From contig JAFLZH010000001.1 in NCBI GenBank assembly GCA_029785615.1, forward strand, positions 2,629-66,628: a DNA stretch of 64,000 nt, in the 5' to 3' direction. The notes under the pieces were generated by a model. It had not been told where the DNA came from, made no database searches, and saw only the letters and a list, made by a program, of their open reading frames with translations. The position numbers and the translations under genes were made by a program. The DNA is from Nitrososphaerota archaeon. Lineage in GTDB: Archaea > Thermoproteota > Nitrososphaeria > Nitrososphaerales > Gagatemarchaeaceae. This document shows, in pieces, positions 38,339-47,947 of this stretch. Each line of letters starts with the position of its first letter. Positions within the stretch are counted from its first letter, which is position 1.

Positions 38339-38858
38339 CCCTGCTGATTGCCGGGTCACTCAATCGGTCTGCGTTGCAACCCAACTCTCAAAGGGGTTAT
38401 CGTCGACCGGTCAACTGACTTGGTCTGCTCTAGTTTTGGGCTGACATCCGGGTGATAAATGTCTCCCAAACCGAGGCCAGCCGCTTGAGGATTAGTACCG
38501 CCGCAACGCGAAGAGCCGTGGACAGGTGGAAGGAAAGAGCAAGCTCTGAAGCGTCCCGATTTTACGACTCGACTGCAGCCATCTTCGCGCCCTTCTTTTC
38601 AGCTCCTGTGCGAGGGAGGTTCTTCTTTGCCCAGCCCCCCCGTCTCGGCAATGATGGTCAATTTCGCGTTCTCTGAACTCGCTTTGCTCACCTTTCTCTG
38701 TGTCCTCACTGCAAATTTGTACCGCCATAGTCTCGTCAACTCATTCCTGAAGTCCGTGCCCTCCCTACGGTGACGCCGAGATCCCCTTGAATGGGTGCTC
38801 GCCGTCGTCTGGCCTTCTCTGAAAGACATAACTACGTCGGTGCGATTTTACGTCGAAG

Positions 38859-39020
38859 TTGTCTGACTACGCTGCAGAAGAAGAGAAACTGAGGAAGTTG
38901 TACGATCAGGCACGCACACAAGGAAACAAGAAGAAGAAAAAGGAGTACAGAGACAAGATCGCAGAACTGAATCGAATCCGCAAGTCCGCTGAGCGGGAGA
39001 GCAACAAGTCGAAGAGCTGA
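38859..39020 (+). CDS. Small highly charged hypothetical protein (53 aa, TTG start; missing from the ORF track)
   Basis: LSDYAAEEEKLRKLYDQARTQGNKKKKKEYRDKIAELNRIRKSAERESNKSKS. Confidence 0.4.
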   Translation: MSDYAAEEEKLRKLYDQARTQGNKKKKKEYRDKIAELNRIRKSAERESNKSKS

Positions 39021-39608
39021 GTTCTTCGCATCGAATCTTTGTACATTGATGTCCCGGACAGGTGGTCTCGACGCATCCAATCCTCATTTCAGGGTAATCT
39101 CAGCAGTCGCGTGGACAAAATCGCTGCGAAAGAATGCCCGTAAGAGGAGAAGTAAAGGAAAGACACCCTAAGGAACTCGAGCCTCAATAGAGGCCGTGAT
39201 ACTCATCGCCGGAATTCTTGTAGAGCCTCTCGTGGACTAGGTCTGTGTCCTAAGAACGGCTATCTCGGCCTCCTACCTCCTGCAGGCGCCCTCTTCGAAT
39301 GAGAACGCGCCAATCAACTCCTGGATCGCCCAAACACGATGCGGACCTCTGTGACATCGACAGCAGTTGAACAATGCCGGGGGAACGGCAGGGTCTCGAG
39401 ACCGACTCCATATATACTCGCCAGGGAACAAAAGTAACAATGACATTCGCACGCAGGAAAAAGTGGGAAGCAATTCGCAAGCGCAGGCACGCCTCTCACC
39501 AACACGCTCTAGAACAGCGCGCGTCCCGTCCATCGAAAGCCGCCTAAGGTACCCAGACCATAGGCGCCTGGGCGTGACTGCAAGGCATATTGTGCACAGA
39601 TTGTCTAT

Positions 39609-39634
39609 GGAAGGTTCGAATCCTGGCCGCCCCT
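39609..39634 (+). other. tRNA 3'-end remnant, tRNA-Gly-like
   Basis: GGAAGGTTCGAATCCTGGCCGCCCCT: T-loop plus acceptor-like 3' end, no credible 5' portion. Confidence 0.5.
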
Positions 39635-39972
39635 AGGGTCTCGTACAGCTGGTTCTGGAACATAACATAGGCCTCCCAATACCTCTGATAGGACTGGCTG
39701 AATGAATCGAATATCTCCTCCAGTTTACTCAGGTCGGCGTTCCCCATGTTGTTCAAAGTAAGGTGGTGCCCCTCTGGCGTACTATGGCCTTTGCCACCCT
39801 TAATAGTGAGCAACTACGAAGAAGAATGTGAACCAAACCCAAAATGAGCAATGCGTGATTCACAGAATAAGACCCACGCAGGACGAAACAAACCGCCGTC
39901 TCATCTGCCCGGTTTGTATGCAGGTGAGTACTCAAGAGCAGCTCAGAAGGCGTTCAAGGCGACGTTGAGCTC

Positions 39973-40128
39973 TTGGAACAACTTACCGTGCATCCGGCAC
40001 AACAGCCGTCCCCAGTAAAGCCCTGCCCAGGTTGTGGGGCACTCCGTCGACTCTACCGGAACCCTGCCGGGCTTGGATGCGAGGAATGTGTGAAGAAGAT
40101 GGACTCGAGCGGCCTGAGCTTCAGGTAG
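39973..40128 (+). CDS. Possible small zinc-ribbon ORF upstream of the TFB gene
   Basis: In-frame ...VKPCPGCGALRRLYRNPAGLGCEECVKKMDSSGLSFR with CxxC...CxxC spacing. Confidence 0.35.
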   Translation: MEQLTVHPAQQPSPVKPCPGCGALRRLYRNPAGLGCEECVKKMDSSGLSFR

Positions 40129-40186
40129 GTGACGTGAAATATCCTACGAGACAAACTATTCGAGGCTACTGAAGCAGGAAAGGACA

Positions 40187-41077
40187 ATTGAAAGATGCCC
40201 CAAGTGTGGGAAGAACCTCATCTTAACAGACGGACCCGCAGGTGAGCTCTGTTGCGGGAACTGTGGGATGGTGCTGAAGGATAAGATTGTCGAGACTGGA
40301 CCTGAGTGGAGACAATTCTCTGAGGATGGGAAGGAGAGCCGTAGCAGGACCGGGATTCCCACCTCCATCGCGCAGCACGACATGGGGCTTGCCACGGTAA
40401 TAGGGGTCTCCGACAGGGACGCGTCAGGACGGTCTCTGTCAGGACCAATGAAATCCACAGTGGGGAGACTAAGAACGTGGGACAGGAGGAGCCAGGTCCA
40501 CGAGTCCACGGACAGGAACCTAAGACAGGCATTTTCCGAATTGCGGAGGCTCTCGGACAAACTCGTCGTCTCAGAGGCAGTTGCCGAAAGGGCGGCCTAC
40601 TTCTACCGGAAAGCCCTCGAAAGGGGCCTGGTCAGAGGCAGGTCAATCAGCTCGATCATCGGGGCGTCACTGTATGCTGCCTGCCGTGACGGGCAGATAC
40701 CCAGGTCTCTAAAGGATGTAGCTGCGGTCAGCAATGTCAAGAAGAAGGACCTCGCGCGGTCCTATAGGATGCTCTATAGGGAAATGGAGCTTACAATGCC
40801 GGTTGCCGACCCTGTACGGTGCGTATCTGGCATCGCTTCTCGGGCAGGGATGAAAGAGAAGACGCAAAGGAGGGCGTGCGAGATACTGAGGATGGCACAG
40901 GCAGCCAGGATATCCGCAGGCAAAGACCCGATGGGTCTAGCGGCTTCGGCTCTCTATGTGGCGTGCTCTCTGGAGGGAGAGCAGAAGACACAGAAGGATG
41001 TCGCGGAGGCTGCGAGGGTGACTGAGGTCACCATCAGGAACAGATACAAGAGTCTCAGGCAAGCTCTCGGCATTTGA
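40187..41077 (+). CDS. tfb: Transcription initiation factor B (TFB) paralog; non-canonical or uncertain start
   Basis: CPKCGKNLILTDGPAGELCCGNCGMVL zinc ribbon, SRTGIPTSIAQHDMGLATVIG, two cyclin repeats; track ORF begins at 40268 inside the ribbon. Confidence 0.9.
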   Translation: MERCPKCGKNLILTDGPAGELCCGNCGMVLKDKIVETGPEWRQFSEDGKESRSRTGIPTSIAQHDMGLATVIGVSDRDASGRSLSGPMKSTVGRLRTWDRRSQVHESTDRNLRQAFSELRRLSDKLVVSEAVAERAAYFYRKALERGLVRGRSISSIIGASLYAACRDGQIPRSLKDVAAVSNVKKKDLARSYRMLYREMELTMPVADPVRCVSGIASRAGMKEKTQRRACEILRMAQAARISAGKDPMGLAASALYVACSLEGEQKTQKDVAEAARVTEVTIRNRYKSLRQALGI

Positions 41078-41169
41078 GTGCTGTCACGTGCTAATGCTGT
41101 GAACATGAAAAAGGAATGGTTGACCCTTCTTGGATCAACTTGCATCATCACTGCAACGCATCTGACCGA

Positions 41170-41442
41170 CTAATTACCGGTCTTACCGGAAGACTCTGAG
41201 GTAGGTGCTGTCGACGTGTCCGAAGTCTGCGCGACCTGCCCGGTAGCAAACCTATCTGAGACTTGAGTGACCTTTATCCTTACATTCTGGCCTTGCTTTG
41301 TTCCAGGTACAAAGACGACAAATCCTTCTATCCTGGTAAGACCATCACCACGTCCGCTGACTTCGGAGATGCTGACGTTGTACTCCTTTGCCCACTTCAA
41401 CTGGTTTGTTGAAGGAATCGGAGCGACTTCTGTACCCCCCAC
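41170..41442 (-). CDS. TRAM-domain protein
   Basis: GDGLTRIEGFVVFVPGTKQGQNVRIKVTQVSDRFATGQV. Confidence 0.85.
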   Translation of the reverse strand: MGGTEVAPIPSTNQLKWAKEYNVSISEVSGRGDGLTRIEGFVVFVPGTKQGQNVRIKVTQVSDRFATGQVAQTSDTSTAPTSESSGKTGN

Positions 41443-42058
41443 GACTGCCGTATCCTCCTCGCTGTCCGAAACTCGTTTTTCCTCACATCCTACCGTTGTT
41501 CCATCGAGATAGCAAACGCGCTCGCAATGACCTGGTTAAGGGTCACAATCGCCGCAGTGAGAGTAGTTGCACAGGACACAGGCCGGGGTTGGTCAGGTTG
41601 ACTTTTTCTTACTGGGCTCACCGCCATCGACAATCTGGGATGTTAGCCACTCCTCATAGGAATCCGTTGGCAGGTCCGCCTTCTCGCCTTTAGGTGACTA
41701 TCTCATCAGGTCCCGGTTAATGGGGCGATTTAAGGCCTGGAGCAAGATTGCTGCTCACATTCAACAAGCTCTGAGACGAAAGGTTTGGAGAAGGCCCCCA
41801 CCATATCTGAGAGCCCGCACCCCCCATGAAGGTCGTGTGAGATCCCTGCGAGTGAACCACATCCATCCGGTTTGTTGTTCACGGTGTTAGATGTCGAGTC
41901 GAAGCAAACCCATCGGAAGGAGTACAATTCGGAACTCGCCGTCGCTCTCGTCGATGTCGTCACCCTCGAGGCTACCGGTCCCTAGGGCCCGCGGCGGGAC
42001 AAGGGTATCTGGCCCTGACGGTCAAGGTTTAAGCCGTTCAGAGGGCAATCCTTGGAGG

Positions 42059-42928
42059 TTGGAGCGCAGAGAAGGGTACGCCTCAGTCCTCGGGTTCGAC
42101 CTCTTCTATCGCCAGTTCGGCGACCCCACGAAGGGGGATGTCCTCGGCCTTCACGGAGGCCCAGGCGCCACCCACGACTACCTGCTTCCCCTGGCCGACC
42201 TGGCGAGCCACGGCTACCGGGTGACGCTCTACGACCAGCTAGGATGCGGCAGGTCGCAGGTCCCGAAAGATCCGGCCCTCTTCGTGCCGGAGCATTACGT
42301 GGAGGAGGTGGAAGAGTTCCGGAGGGAGATGAACCTGGGGCGGCCGCACCTCATAGGCTCAAGCTGGGGCGGGCTGCTCGCGATAGCCTATGCTCTGAAG
42401 TACCAGCGTAACATGTCGACGCTGACCACAGTCGGGGGCCTCCACAGCGTCCCCCTGACGGTAAGGGAGATGCAGCGGATGAAGAAGAAGCTCCCTGCGG
42501 GCGTCCAGAAGGCATTGGTGAAGTATGAAACCCTGGGGGAGTACGAGAACCCCGAGTACGCCGACGCGGTGATGGTATACTACAAGAAGCACCTGTGCAG
42601 GCTGGACCCCTGGCCCGCCGAAGTAAGCTATTCCTTGGAACACATCAGCAAGCCTGTGTACGGGACAATGAACGGGCCAAACGAATTCACCATAATAGGC
42701 AACATCCGCTACTGGGACGTCACCAGCCGGCTTCGCACGATAAGGGTCCCTGCCCTGATCCTGGGCGGGCGGTACGACGAGGTCTCGCCCGTAGTCGCCA
42801 GGGAGCTCCACCGGCACATCAGGGGCTCAGAGTTGACCATCTTTCCGAAGAGTTCCCACCTCGCCTTCTGGGAGGAGAGGAGCGCCTTTATGAAGCGCGT
42901 CGTCCGCTTCCTTGGTGAGCACAGCTAG
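42059..42928 (+). CDS. Proline iminopeptidase-like alpha/beta hydrolase (TTG start likely)
   Basis: LGLHGGPGATHDYLLPL, YDQLGCGRSQ, LIGSSWGGLLAIAYA nucleophile elbow. Confidence 0.88.
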   Translation: MERREGYASVLGFDLFYRQFGDPTKGDVLGLHGGPGATHDYLLPLADLASHGYRVTLYDQLGCGRSQVPKDPALFVPEHYVEEVEEFRREMNLGRPHLIGSSWGGLLAIAYALKYQRNMSTLTTVGGLHSVPLTVREMQRMKKKLPAGVQKALVKYETLGEYENPEYADAVMVYYKKHLCRLDPWPAEVSYSLEHISKPVYGTMNGPNEFTIIGNIRYWDVTSRLRTIRVPALILGGRYDEVSPVVARELHRHIRGSELTIFPKSSHLAFWEERSAFMKRVVRFLGEHS

Positions 42929-42967
42929 GCACGGCGACCTCCTCAGGGAGCCGGTCGCCATAGGACA

Positions 42968-43020
42968 GACCTGCTCCCAGGGTGTGATCCCGGGAGCCGC
43001 TCCCCTTGAAGGGGCAGGTC
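42968..43020. terminator. Nested inverted repeats between convergent genes
   Basis: Outer GACCTGC 42968-42974 / GCAGGTC 43014-43020; inner CCCCTTGAAGGGG 43002-43014. Confidence 0.4.
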
Positions 43021-43021
43021 G

Positions 43022-43552
43022 TCAGGCCCGTGGGCGTTCGGGGGCCGCACCAACCGCCAGGCCTTCTCCCGAGGCGAATCCACGGACCGCCCCCTCCTGG
43101 CCGTGCTCGATGAACTCCTGCTTCAGTGAGCGCAGGGTCGCCATGGCTCCATCGGCTCCCATGCGGCGCGTCCGGATGAGATAGGCCGCGAGCACACATC
43201 CGGTCCTCCCCTCCCCCGCGAGGCAGTGCACTAGGACCGCCTTTCCCTCCTTCCTGCGGCTCAAGATGTACTCCACCGCCTTCTCCATGGAGTCGGCGTC
43301 GGGGGACTGATGGTCATGCATGGGCACGTGGCCCAGGCCCAATGCGAACCCAGACGTCCACGCTCCCGGGAGCGGCTCTTCCGTGAGCGTTAAGATGCTC
43401 CCTATCCCTCTCTTGACCAGCCATCCCACCTGCCCCCTGGAAGCCGGGTAGCCAGACCCTGCGAGGGATCCGGTTTCCACCCAGACGAAACCCGTCGGGC
43501 TGTCAGACACCAAAGCCCTGAGCCTTCTGAGGAGTACGCCACCGGTGCCCAA
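43022..43552 (-). CDS. Dual-specificity/tyrosine phosphatase family protein
   Basis: AVLVHCLAGEGRTGCVLAAYLI (HCxxGxxRT). Confidence 0.88.
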   Translation of the reverse strand: MGTGGVLLRRLRALVSDSPTGFVWVETGSLAGSGYPASRGQVGWLVKRGIGSILTLTEEPLPGAWTSGFALGLGHVPMHDHQSPDADSMEKAVEYILSRRKEGKAVLVHCLAGEGRTGCVLAAYLIRTRRMGADGAMATLRSLKQEFIEHGQEGAVRGFASGEGLAVGAAPERPRA

Positions 43553-43590
43553 TTCGGAGCTTTCCGGCCTCCTGCCGTTTTAGAACCTTT

Positions 43591-43920
43591 TCAGGCCTCG
43601 AGGACTTCGAGCTTGCCGTAGCGGCCGACGTTCAGCCGCAGTTCCCCGCGGAAGCTGTTCGTGTAGCCGTTGGTGATCCTCACCTTGGAGCCCTGTTTCA
43701 CCATGTCTATCTGATCGTCCCAGAGCGAGAGCTTAATCTGACCAGTTTCGTCCTTTAGCATGCAGTCCGCCACCCTCGCTTCCCCCCCGGTCCTCAGGTT
43801 GACGCTCCTCGGTTCGGCCATCTCGACGATCTCACCCTCTGCGTCGACTCTCCTCATGCCGTCGCGCAGATCGTGTATGTTCATGTGAGTCGTTGGGCGC
43901 GGGAAAGCATTATTTAACAT
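43591..43920 (-). CDS. OB-fold single-stranded-DNA-binding/RPA-like protein
   Basis: VADCMLKDETGQIKLSLWDDQIDMVKQGSKVRITNGYTNSFRGELRLNVGRYGKLEVLE. Confidence 0.85.
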   Translation of the reverse strand: MLNNAFPRPTTHMNIHDLRDGMRRVDAEGEIVEMAEPRSVNLRTGGEARVADCMLKDETGQIKLSLWDDQIDMVKQGSKVRITNGYTNSFRGELRLNVGRYGKLEVLEA

Positions 43921-43981
43921 TGAAGCGCTTGAAGGGGCTTCGGAAACCGTTTAATGAGAAAGAGTTCGGCTGGCCCAGCCG

Positions 43982-45013
43982 TTGATTACATGGCTTGAGG
44001 GCGCCGCCTTCATCCTGGCGCTCGCCGCCCCCTTCTTCCTCCTCCTGGGGCTCTTCCCTTCGTACCTCAGAGCCCTCACCAGGCTGGGGCGCGTAGCTGA
44101 GGACGCCCACAAGAGCCCGCCGACCAAGGTCCCCATGCCCGCCGGGCCTCTCCTCTTCGCAGGCCTGGTCGTCGGAGAGTTCGCAGTAGCTTTAGGATTC
44201 AGGACCCTGGTCCCCGTTGCCGTGGCGGCGGGGGCTGGCGTGGCCTTCGCCATCGGGCTCGTCGATGACCTCTACGTCCTGGGGGGGAAGACCAAACCAC
44301 TCCTGCTGCTCCTCGCCGGCCTCGCCTTCGTCTCAATGGCTGTCCTGCAGCCCACGCTCTATCGGGCCGACATCTACTTCCCAATCCTCGGGGATACGGC
44401 CCCTCACTTCATCATCTACACAATCCTGGCGGTGGCAGCATTCCCGGTGGTGGCCAACGCGTTCAATATGATGGACGCGTTCAACGGCGAGATATCCTGG
44501 TTCACTCTTCTCACCTCGCTGGCGCTTCTGGCCGGCGTGACCCTCCGCGCCCTCTTCCAGAGTGGGTTCTCAGTCTCCAGGGTCGCCTCCACCCTCCCCC
44601 TGGTCGGGGTCGCTGGCGCCTTCCTGGCCTACAACCGCTTCCCTTCGAAGGCCTTCGACGGGGACAGCGGCAGCCTCATGTTCGGCGCCGCCTTCGCTGG
44701 GCTCGCAGTCACAGGAGGGGTCGAGATCGCCGCCATCATAGCCATCGTCCCGGCGATACTGAACTCGTTCTACACCCTCTCCAGCGTCAGGGGGTTCGTC
44801 GAGAGAAGAAAGATGGCTTCAAGGCCTACATACATAGGCGAAGACGGGCTTCTCCACGCTTCCGTGGAGAAGGACGCGCCTAACACCCTTGTGCGGCTTG
44901 TCCTCCTGACTTCGTCGATGACCGAGTTGGAGCTAGTGGCGAGCATCGTCGCCCTGACCGCTGTGGCCTGCGTGTTCTCTGTGGCCACTTCCGTGCTGAC
45001 CTGGGTGTTCTAG
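43982..45013 (+). CDS. Glycosyltransferase family 4 (UDP-GlcNAc-1-P transferase/MraY-like)
   Basis: Multi-TM; GLVDDLYVLGGKTKP, NAFNMMDAFNGEI, DGDSGSLMFGAAFAGLAV. Confidence 0.85.
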   Translation: MITWLEGAAFILALAAPFFLLLGLFPSYLRALTRLGRVAEDAHKSPPTKVPMPAGPLLFAGLVVGEFAVALGFRTLVPVAVAAGAGVAFAIGLVDDLYVLGGKTKPLLLLLAGLAFVSMAVLQPTLYRADIYFPILGDTAPHFIIYTILAVAAFPVVANAFNMMDAFNGEISWFTLLTSLALLAGVTLRALFQSGFSVSRVASTLPLVGVAGAFLAYNRFPSKAFDGDSGSLMFGAAFAGLAVTGGVEIAAIIAIVPAILNSFYTLSSVRGFVERRKMASRPTYIGEDGLLHASVEKDAPNTLVRLVLLTSSMTELELVASIVALTAVACVFSVATSVLTWVF

Positions 45014-45014
45014 C

Positions 45015-45266
45015 TTGAAGCTCTTCCCTCTCTTAATGATAGAGTTCGTGGCTTTCCTGCTCATAATCCTAGAAACCTATGTCTTCTTCACCCTCGTCGT
45101 CCCCCTCGGGCCCATACCGCACACCCTCACAGACTACACGACCCTCGCCCTGCTCAAGATGTTCCTGATCCTCGTCTTGGGGGCCCTCTGGTTCATCGTC
45201 CTAGACGGCCTGACCAGACTCTACGTGCGGTCCAGGGTCAGGAGCGCTCCCAGGCCTTCATCTTAG
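45015..45266 (+). CDS. Small membrane protein
   Basis: Two hydrophobic segments; abuts the upstream GT4 gene. Confidence 0.6.
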   Translation: MKLFPLLMIEFVAFLLIILETYVFFTLVVPLGPIPHTLTDYTTLALLKMFLILVLGALWFIVLDGLTRLYVRSRVRSAPRPSS

Positions 45267-45729
45267 CGTCGAACTCCTTCCTGCTGTACACGACCCTGGC
45301 CGGGACCCCCATCACCACTTTCTCGGGAGGCACGTCCTTGGTGACCACGGCCCCCATGGCGACCACGGCCCTCCGCCCCACAGTCACCCCCGCCTTGATG
45401 ACCGCCCTAGCGCCGATGACCGCCCCGTCCTCGATGGTCACTCCGATCATCTTCTTGCTAGGGGGGTACGGGTCATTGGTCAGGACGGCGGCGGGGCCTA
45501 TGAACACCCCCTTCCCTATCCTGGACATGGGGGGGATGTACACGCTCCCCTCGATCATCGTCCCGCTCCCCACCTTCACGTCGTAGTCTACGTGGGCCAG
45601 GGAGCCGATCTTCACATCGTCCCCTATCTCCGAACCCTTCCCGACGTACGAGAAATGCCACACGCGCACGTTCTTCCCGAGCTTCGCCTCCGGCGAGATG
45701 AAGTTGACTATCTTCGTCTTCTCACCCAA
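45238..45729 (-). CDS. Left-handed beta-helix (hexapeptide) acyltransferase
   Basis: Hexad repeats IGDDVKIGSLAHVDYDVKVGSGTMIEGSVYIPP...VVAMGAVVTKDVPP. Confidence 0.88.
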   Translation of the reverse strand: MGEKTKIVNFISPEAKLGKNVRVWHFSYVGKGSEIGDDVKIGSLAHVDYDVKVGSGTMIEGSVYIPPMSRIGKGVFIGPAAVLTNDPYPPSKKMIGVTIEDGAVIGARAVIKAGVTVGRRAVVAMGAVVTKDVPPEKVVMGVPARVVYSRKEFDAKMKAWERS

Positions 45730-46660
45730 GGTAGATCGGCGCCCCCGACGCGCTAGACGCCAGCACAGCTTCTGCCACCCTGAGGACGTTCAGACCGTCC
45801 TGGCCGGTGACTAGGGGCTGCCTCTTCTCTTCAATAGCAGAGATGAACTCCTTCAGCTCGAGGGTCAGCGGCTCCTGGACCGGCCTGGTGGGGACGGTGG
45901 TAAGGTCGCCCTCGTGGATGCTGGTCTGCTGCGTCACGAAGTCGACGTCAACTACCCCTCCAGAGAAGACGGCGCTCATGGTCCTCACCCGGTTGGGGGT
46001 GATCCAGTTGGTAACCAGGAATGCCGTCCTCTGACCCGAGAAGCCCAGCAGGATGGTCGCGAAGTCTTCGTGCTCCGGAGGGACGCGCATGGACCCTACC
46101 CTCGAGTAGACGACCTTCGGCACCTCCCCGAAGAGCCAGCAGGCGGTGTCGATATCGTGGACCGACGCGTCCTGCACGATGCCCACGTCGCTGATGCCGG
46201 CCCCCCTCCTGTTCTCCCTGTGGAACTCCAAGAGGATCGGGTCTCCAAGCTTCTTCTCGGATATCATCCGCTTGAGAGCGGCGATGGGCGGGTTGAAGCG
46301 TTCGATGAACCCCACCGTAACGGCCCTGTTTGCCCTCCGCGCCGCTTCGATTAGCGCTCCGCCGTCCTTCACCGTGGTCGACAGCGGTTTCTCGACGAAT
46401 GTGTTGAGCCCCGCGGCCAGCGTCCTGCTTGCTATCTGAAAGTGGGTCGTCGCCGGGGTGCATATCGTGACGCCGTCCAGCTGCTCCTTGCCGAGCATCG
46501 CCTCCAGCGAGCCGTAGGCAGGGACGCGGTACTTCTTCGAGAACGCCTCCGCCCTCTCTAGGTTCATGTCGCACACCGCAGCCAGGCACTGAAGCTCGTT
46601 TAGGACCCGGACGTGATTCTTCCCCCATCCCCCGGTACCAACGACGGCTATGCGCGTCAT
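45722..46660 (-). CDS. Gfo/Idh/MocA family oxidoreductase
   Basis: IAVVGTGGWGKNHVRVLNEL, VTICTPATTHF, FVEKPLSTT. Confidence 0.9.
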   Translation of the reverse strand: MTRIAVVGTGGWGKNHVRVLNELQCLAAVCDMNLERAEAFSKKYRVPAYGSLEAMLGKEQLDGVTICTPATTHFQIASRTLAAGLNTFVEKPLSTTVKDGGALIEAARRANRAVTVGFIERFNPPIAALKRMISEKKLGDPILLEFHRENRRGAGISDVGIVQDASVHDIDTACWLFGEVPKVVYSRVGSMRVPPEHEDFATILLGFSGQRTAFLVTNWITPNRVRTMSAVFSGGVVDVDFVTQQTSIHEGDLTTVPTRPVQEPLTLELKEFISAIEEKRQPLVTGQDGLNVLRVAEAVLASSASGAPIYLG

Positions 46661-46703
46661 CAGTTTCGCCGCCTTGAGGAAACAGGATTTAGGGTTATGT
46701 CGT

Positions 46704-47918
46704 TCACTCTCTTTTCAGGCCCGGGGTAGCTGAGATGATGGTGGTCTCGCCGCCCCTCATGCTCTTCCCCGACGACTTCAGCGCGTCCAGGTCGTCCTTG
46801 GAGCAGACTATCACCACGTTGTGCTTGAGCGGGTCGAAGAGCCCCGGCCCTCCCTTGGCCCTCCCTGCCACGAGCTCCACGTCTGTCACGTAGTCCCTGA
46901 GCCTCTGCTGAATGCTGTCGGCCACCTGTAATCGCTCTCCGCGCATCTCGTACCTGTCAAGCGCCCACAGCAACGAGATCTTCGTCCGGCTTGCTTTCAG
47001 CTGCTTCTCCTTCAGCGCCTCCCTTGTTTCGTCCACAACGTACCTGATGTAATTGTCGAAGCTCTTCAGCGTGGCCCCGGCCAGGTACGATATCGACTCG
47101 CCAGTCTCTTCGCTGGCCTGGATGGCCTTCAGCTCATAGAGGTACCTCGAGAACTCGTCCAGGTACACCCCCGACGTGCGCTGGAGCGAAACCTTCGCCT
47201 CTCGCGCCTTCCTGGCTACTTCGATCTCCGTCACCGAGGCCACAGCGGTCTCCATGACCGTCGCCGCATACTCGAGCTCCGCAGAGAACACGTTCTGGGA
47301 GCTCTGAGAGTAGCCCAGGCCCTGGAGGGGCCCGTTCTCCTGGGCACCGGCGAAGGCCACCACCGCCGGCTTGTTCTCCCTCGGCCTGAGGGGCATGTAA
47401 GCGTAGGTCAGCGTGGAGCCTACCTGGAGCCCGGTCTGCTTCTCCACAAGCATGATGTTCTCAGAGTTCCCTCCAGGGCCCGAGGGGAGCGCGTTGACCA
47501 GGCTGACCCCCTTGGACAGATACTTCGCCAGATCCCGCAGCTTTGAGCCGGCTTCGATGAGGGTCTCTTCCGACGGCCGCCTCAATCTGGGTGTGAAGAA
47601 GACTACCTGCGCCTCTCCTAGGACCTGCTCGAGCGGCTTGAAGCTGAGCAGGGGCTCCTCTGCCATCACCTCCTGCAGGACAGGGTTCTTCTTCATGAAT
47701 CCTGGCTCCAGTTCCATGGCCATCTGGAGCGTCTCATCCACGATCGTGACTTGTGCCTTGTCGCCGATGTCGGCAGCCAGCCTGTACGCTTCACTGGTGA
47801 GCCCGTACATCGCTACCTGTATCTTTGGCAAAGGCTCCTCCTGGCTAAGCAATGGTTCGGTATTATACTTTGAAGGGGGCGCCGCGTCTTGAAACGGGGC
47901 AAACGGATTAGTATGCAC
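46704..47918 (-). CDS. Divergent nucleotide-sugar dehydrogenase-like protein
   Basis: General UDP-sugar DH layout but no clear GxGxxG and no GxGGxCxPKD catalytic motif. Confidence 0.5.
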   Translation of the reverse strand: MHTNPFAPFQDAAPPSKYNTEPLLSQEEPLPKIQVAMYGLTSEAYRLAADIGDKAQVTIVDETLQMAMELEPGFMKKNPVLQEVMAEEPLLSFKPLEQVLGEAQVVFFTPRLRRPSEETLIEAGSKLRDLAKYLSKGVSLVNALPSGPGGNSENIMLVEKQTGLQVGSTLTYAYMPLRPRENKPAVVAFAGAQENGPLQGLGYSQSSQNVFSAELEYAATVMETAVASVTEIEVARKAREAKVSLQRTSGVYLDEFSRYLYELKAIQASEETGESISYLAGATLKSFDNYIRYVVDETREALKEKQLKASRTKISLLWALDRYEMRGERLQVADSIQQRLRDYVTDVELVAGRAKGGPGLFDPLKHNVVIVCSKDDLDALKSSGKSMRGGETTIISATPGLKRE

Positions 47919-47947
47919 CCGCCCGGTCTGTAATCGCGAGGCACGCG

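Noticed and set aside
39572-39634. Full-length tRNA candidate ending CCGCCCCT
   Set aside because: Acceptor pairs only 5 of 7 and no credible 7-nt anticodon loop; kept only as a 3'-end remnant
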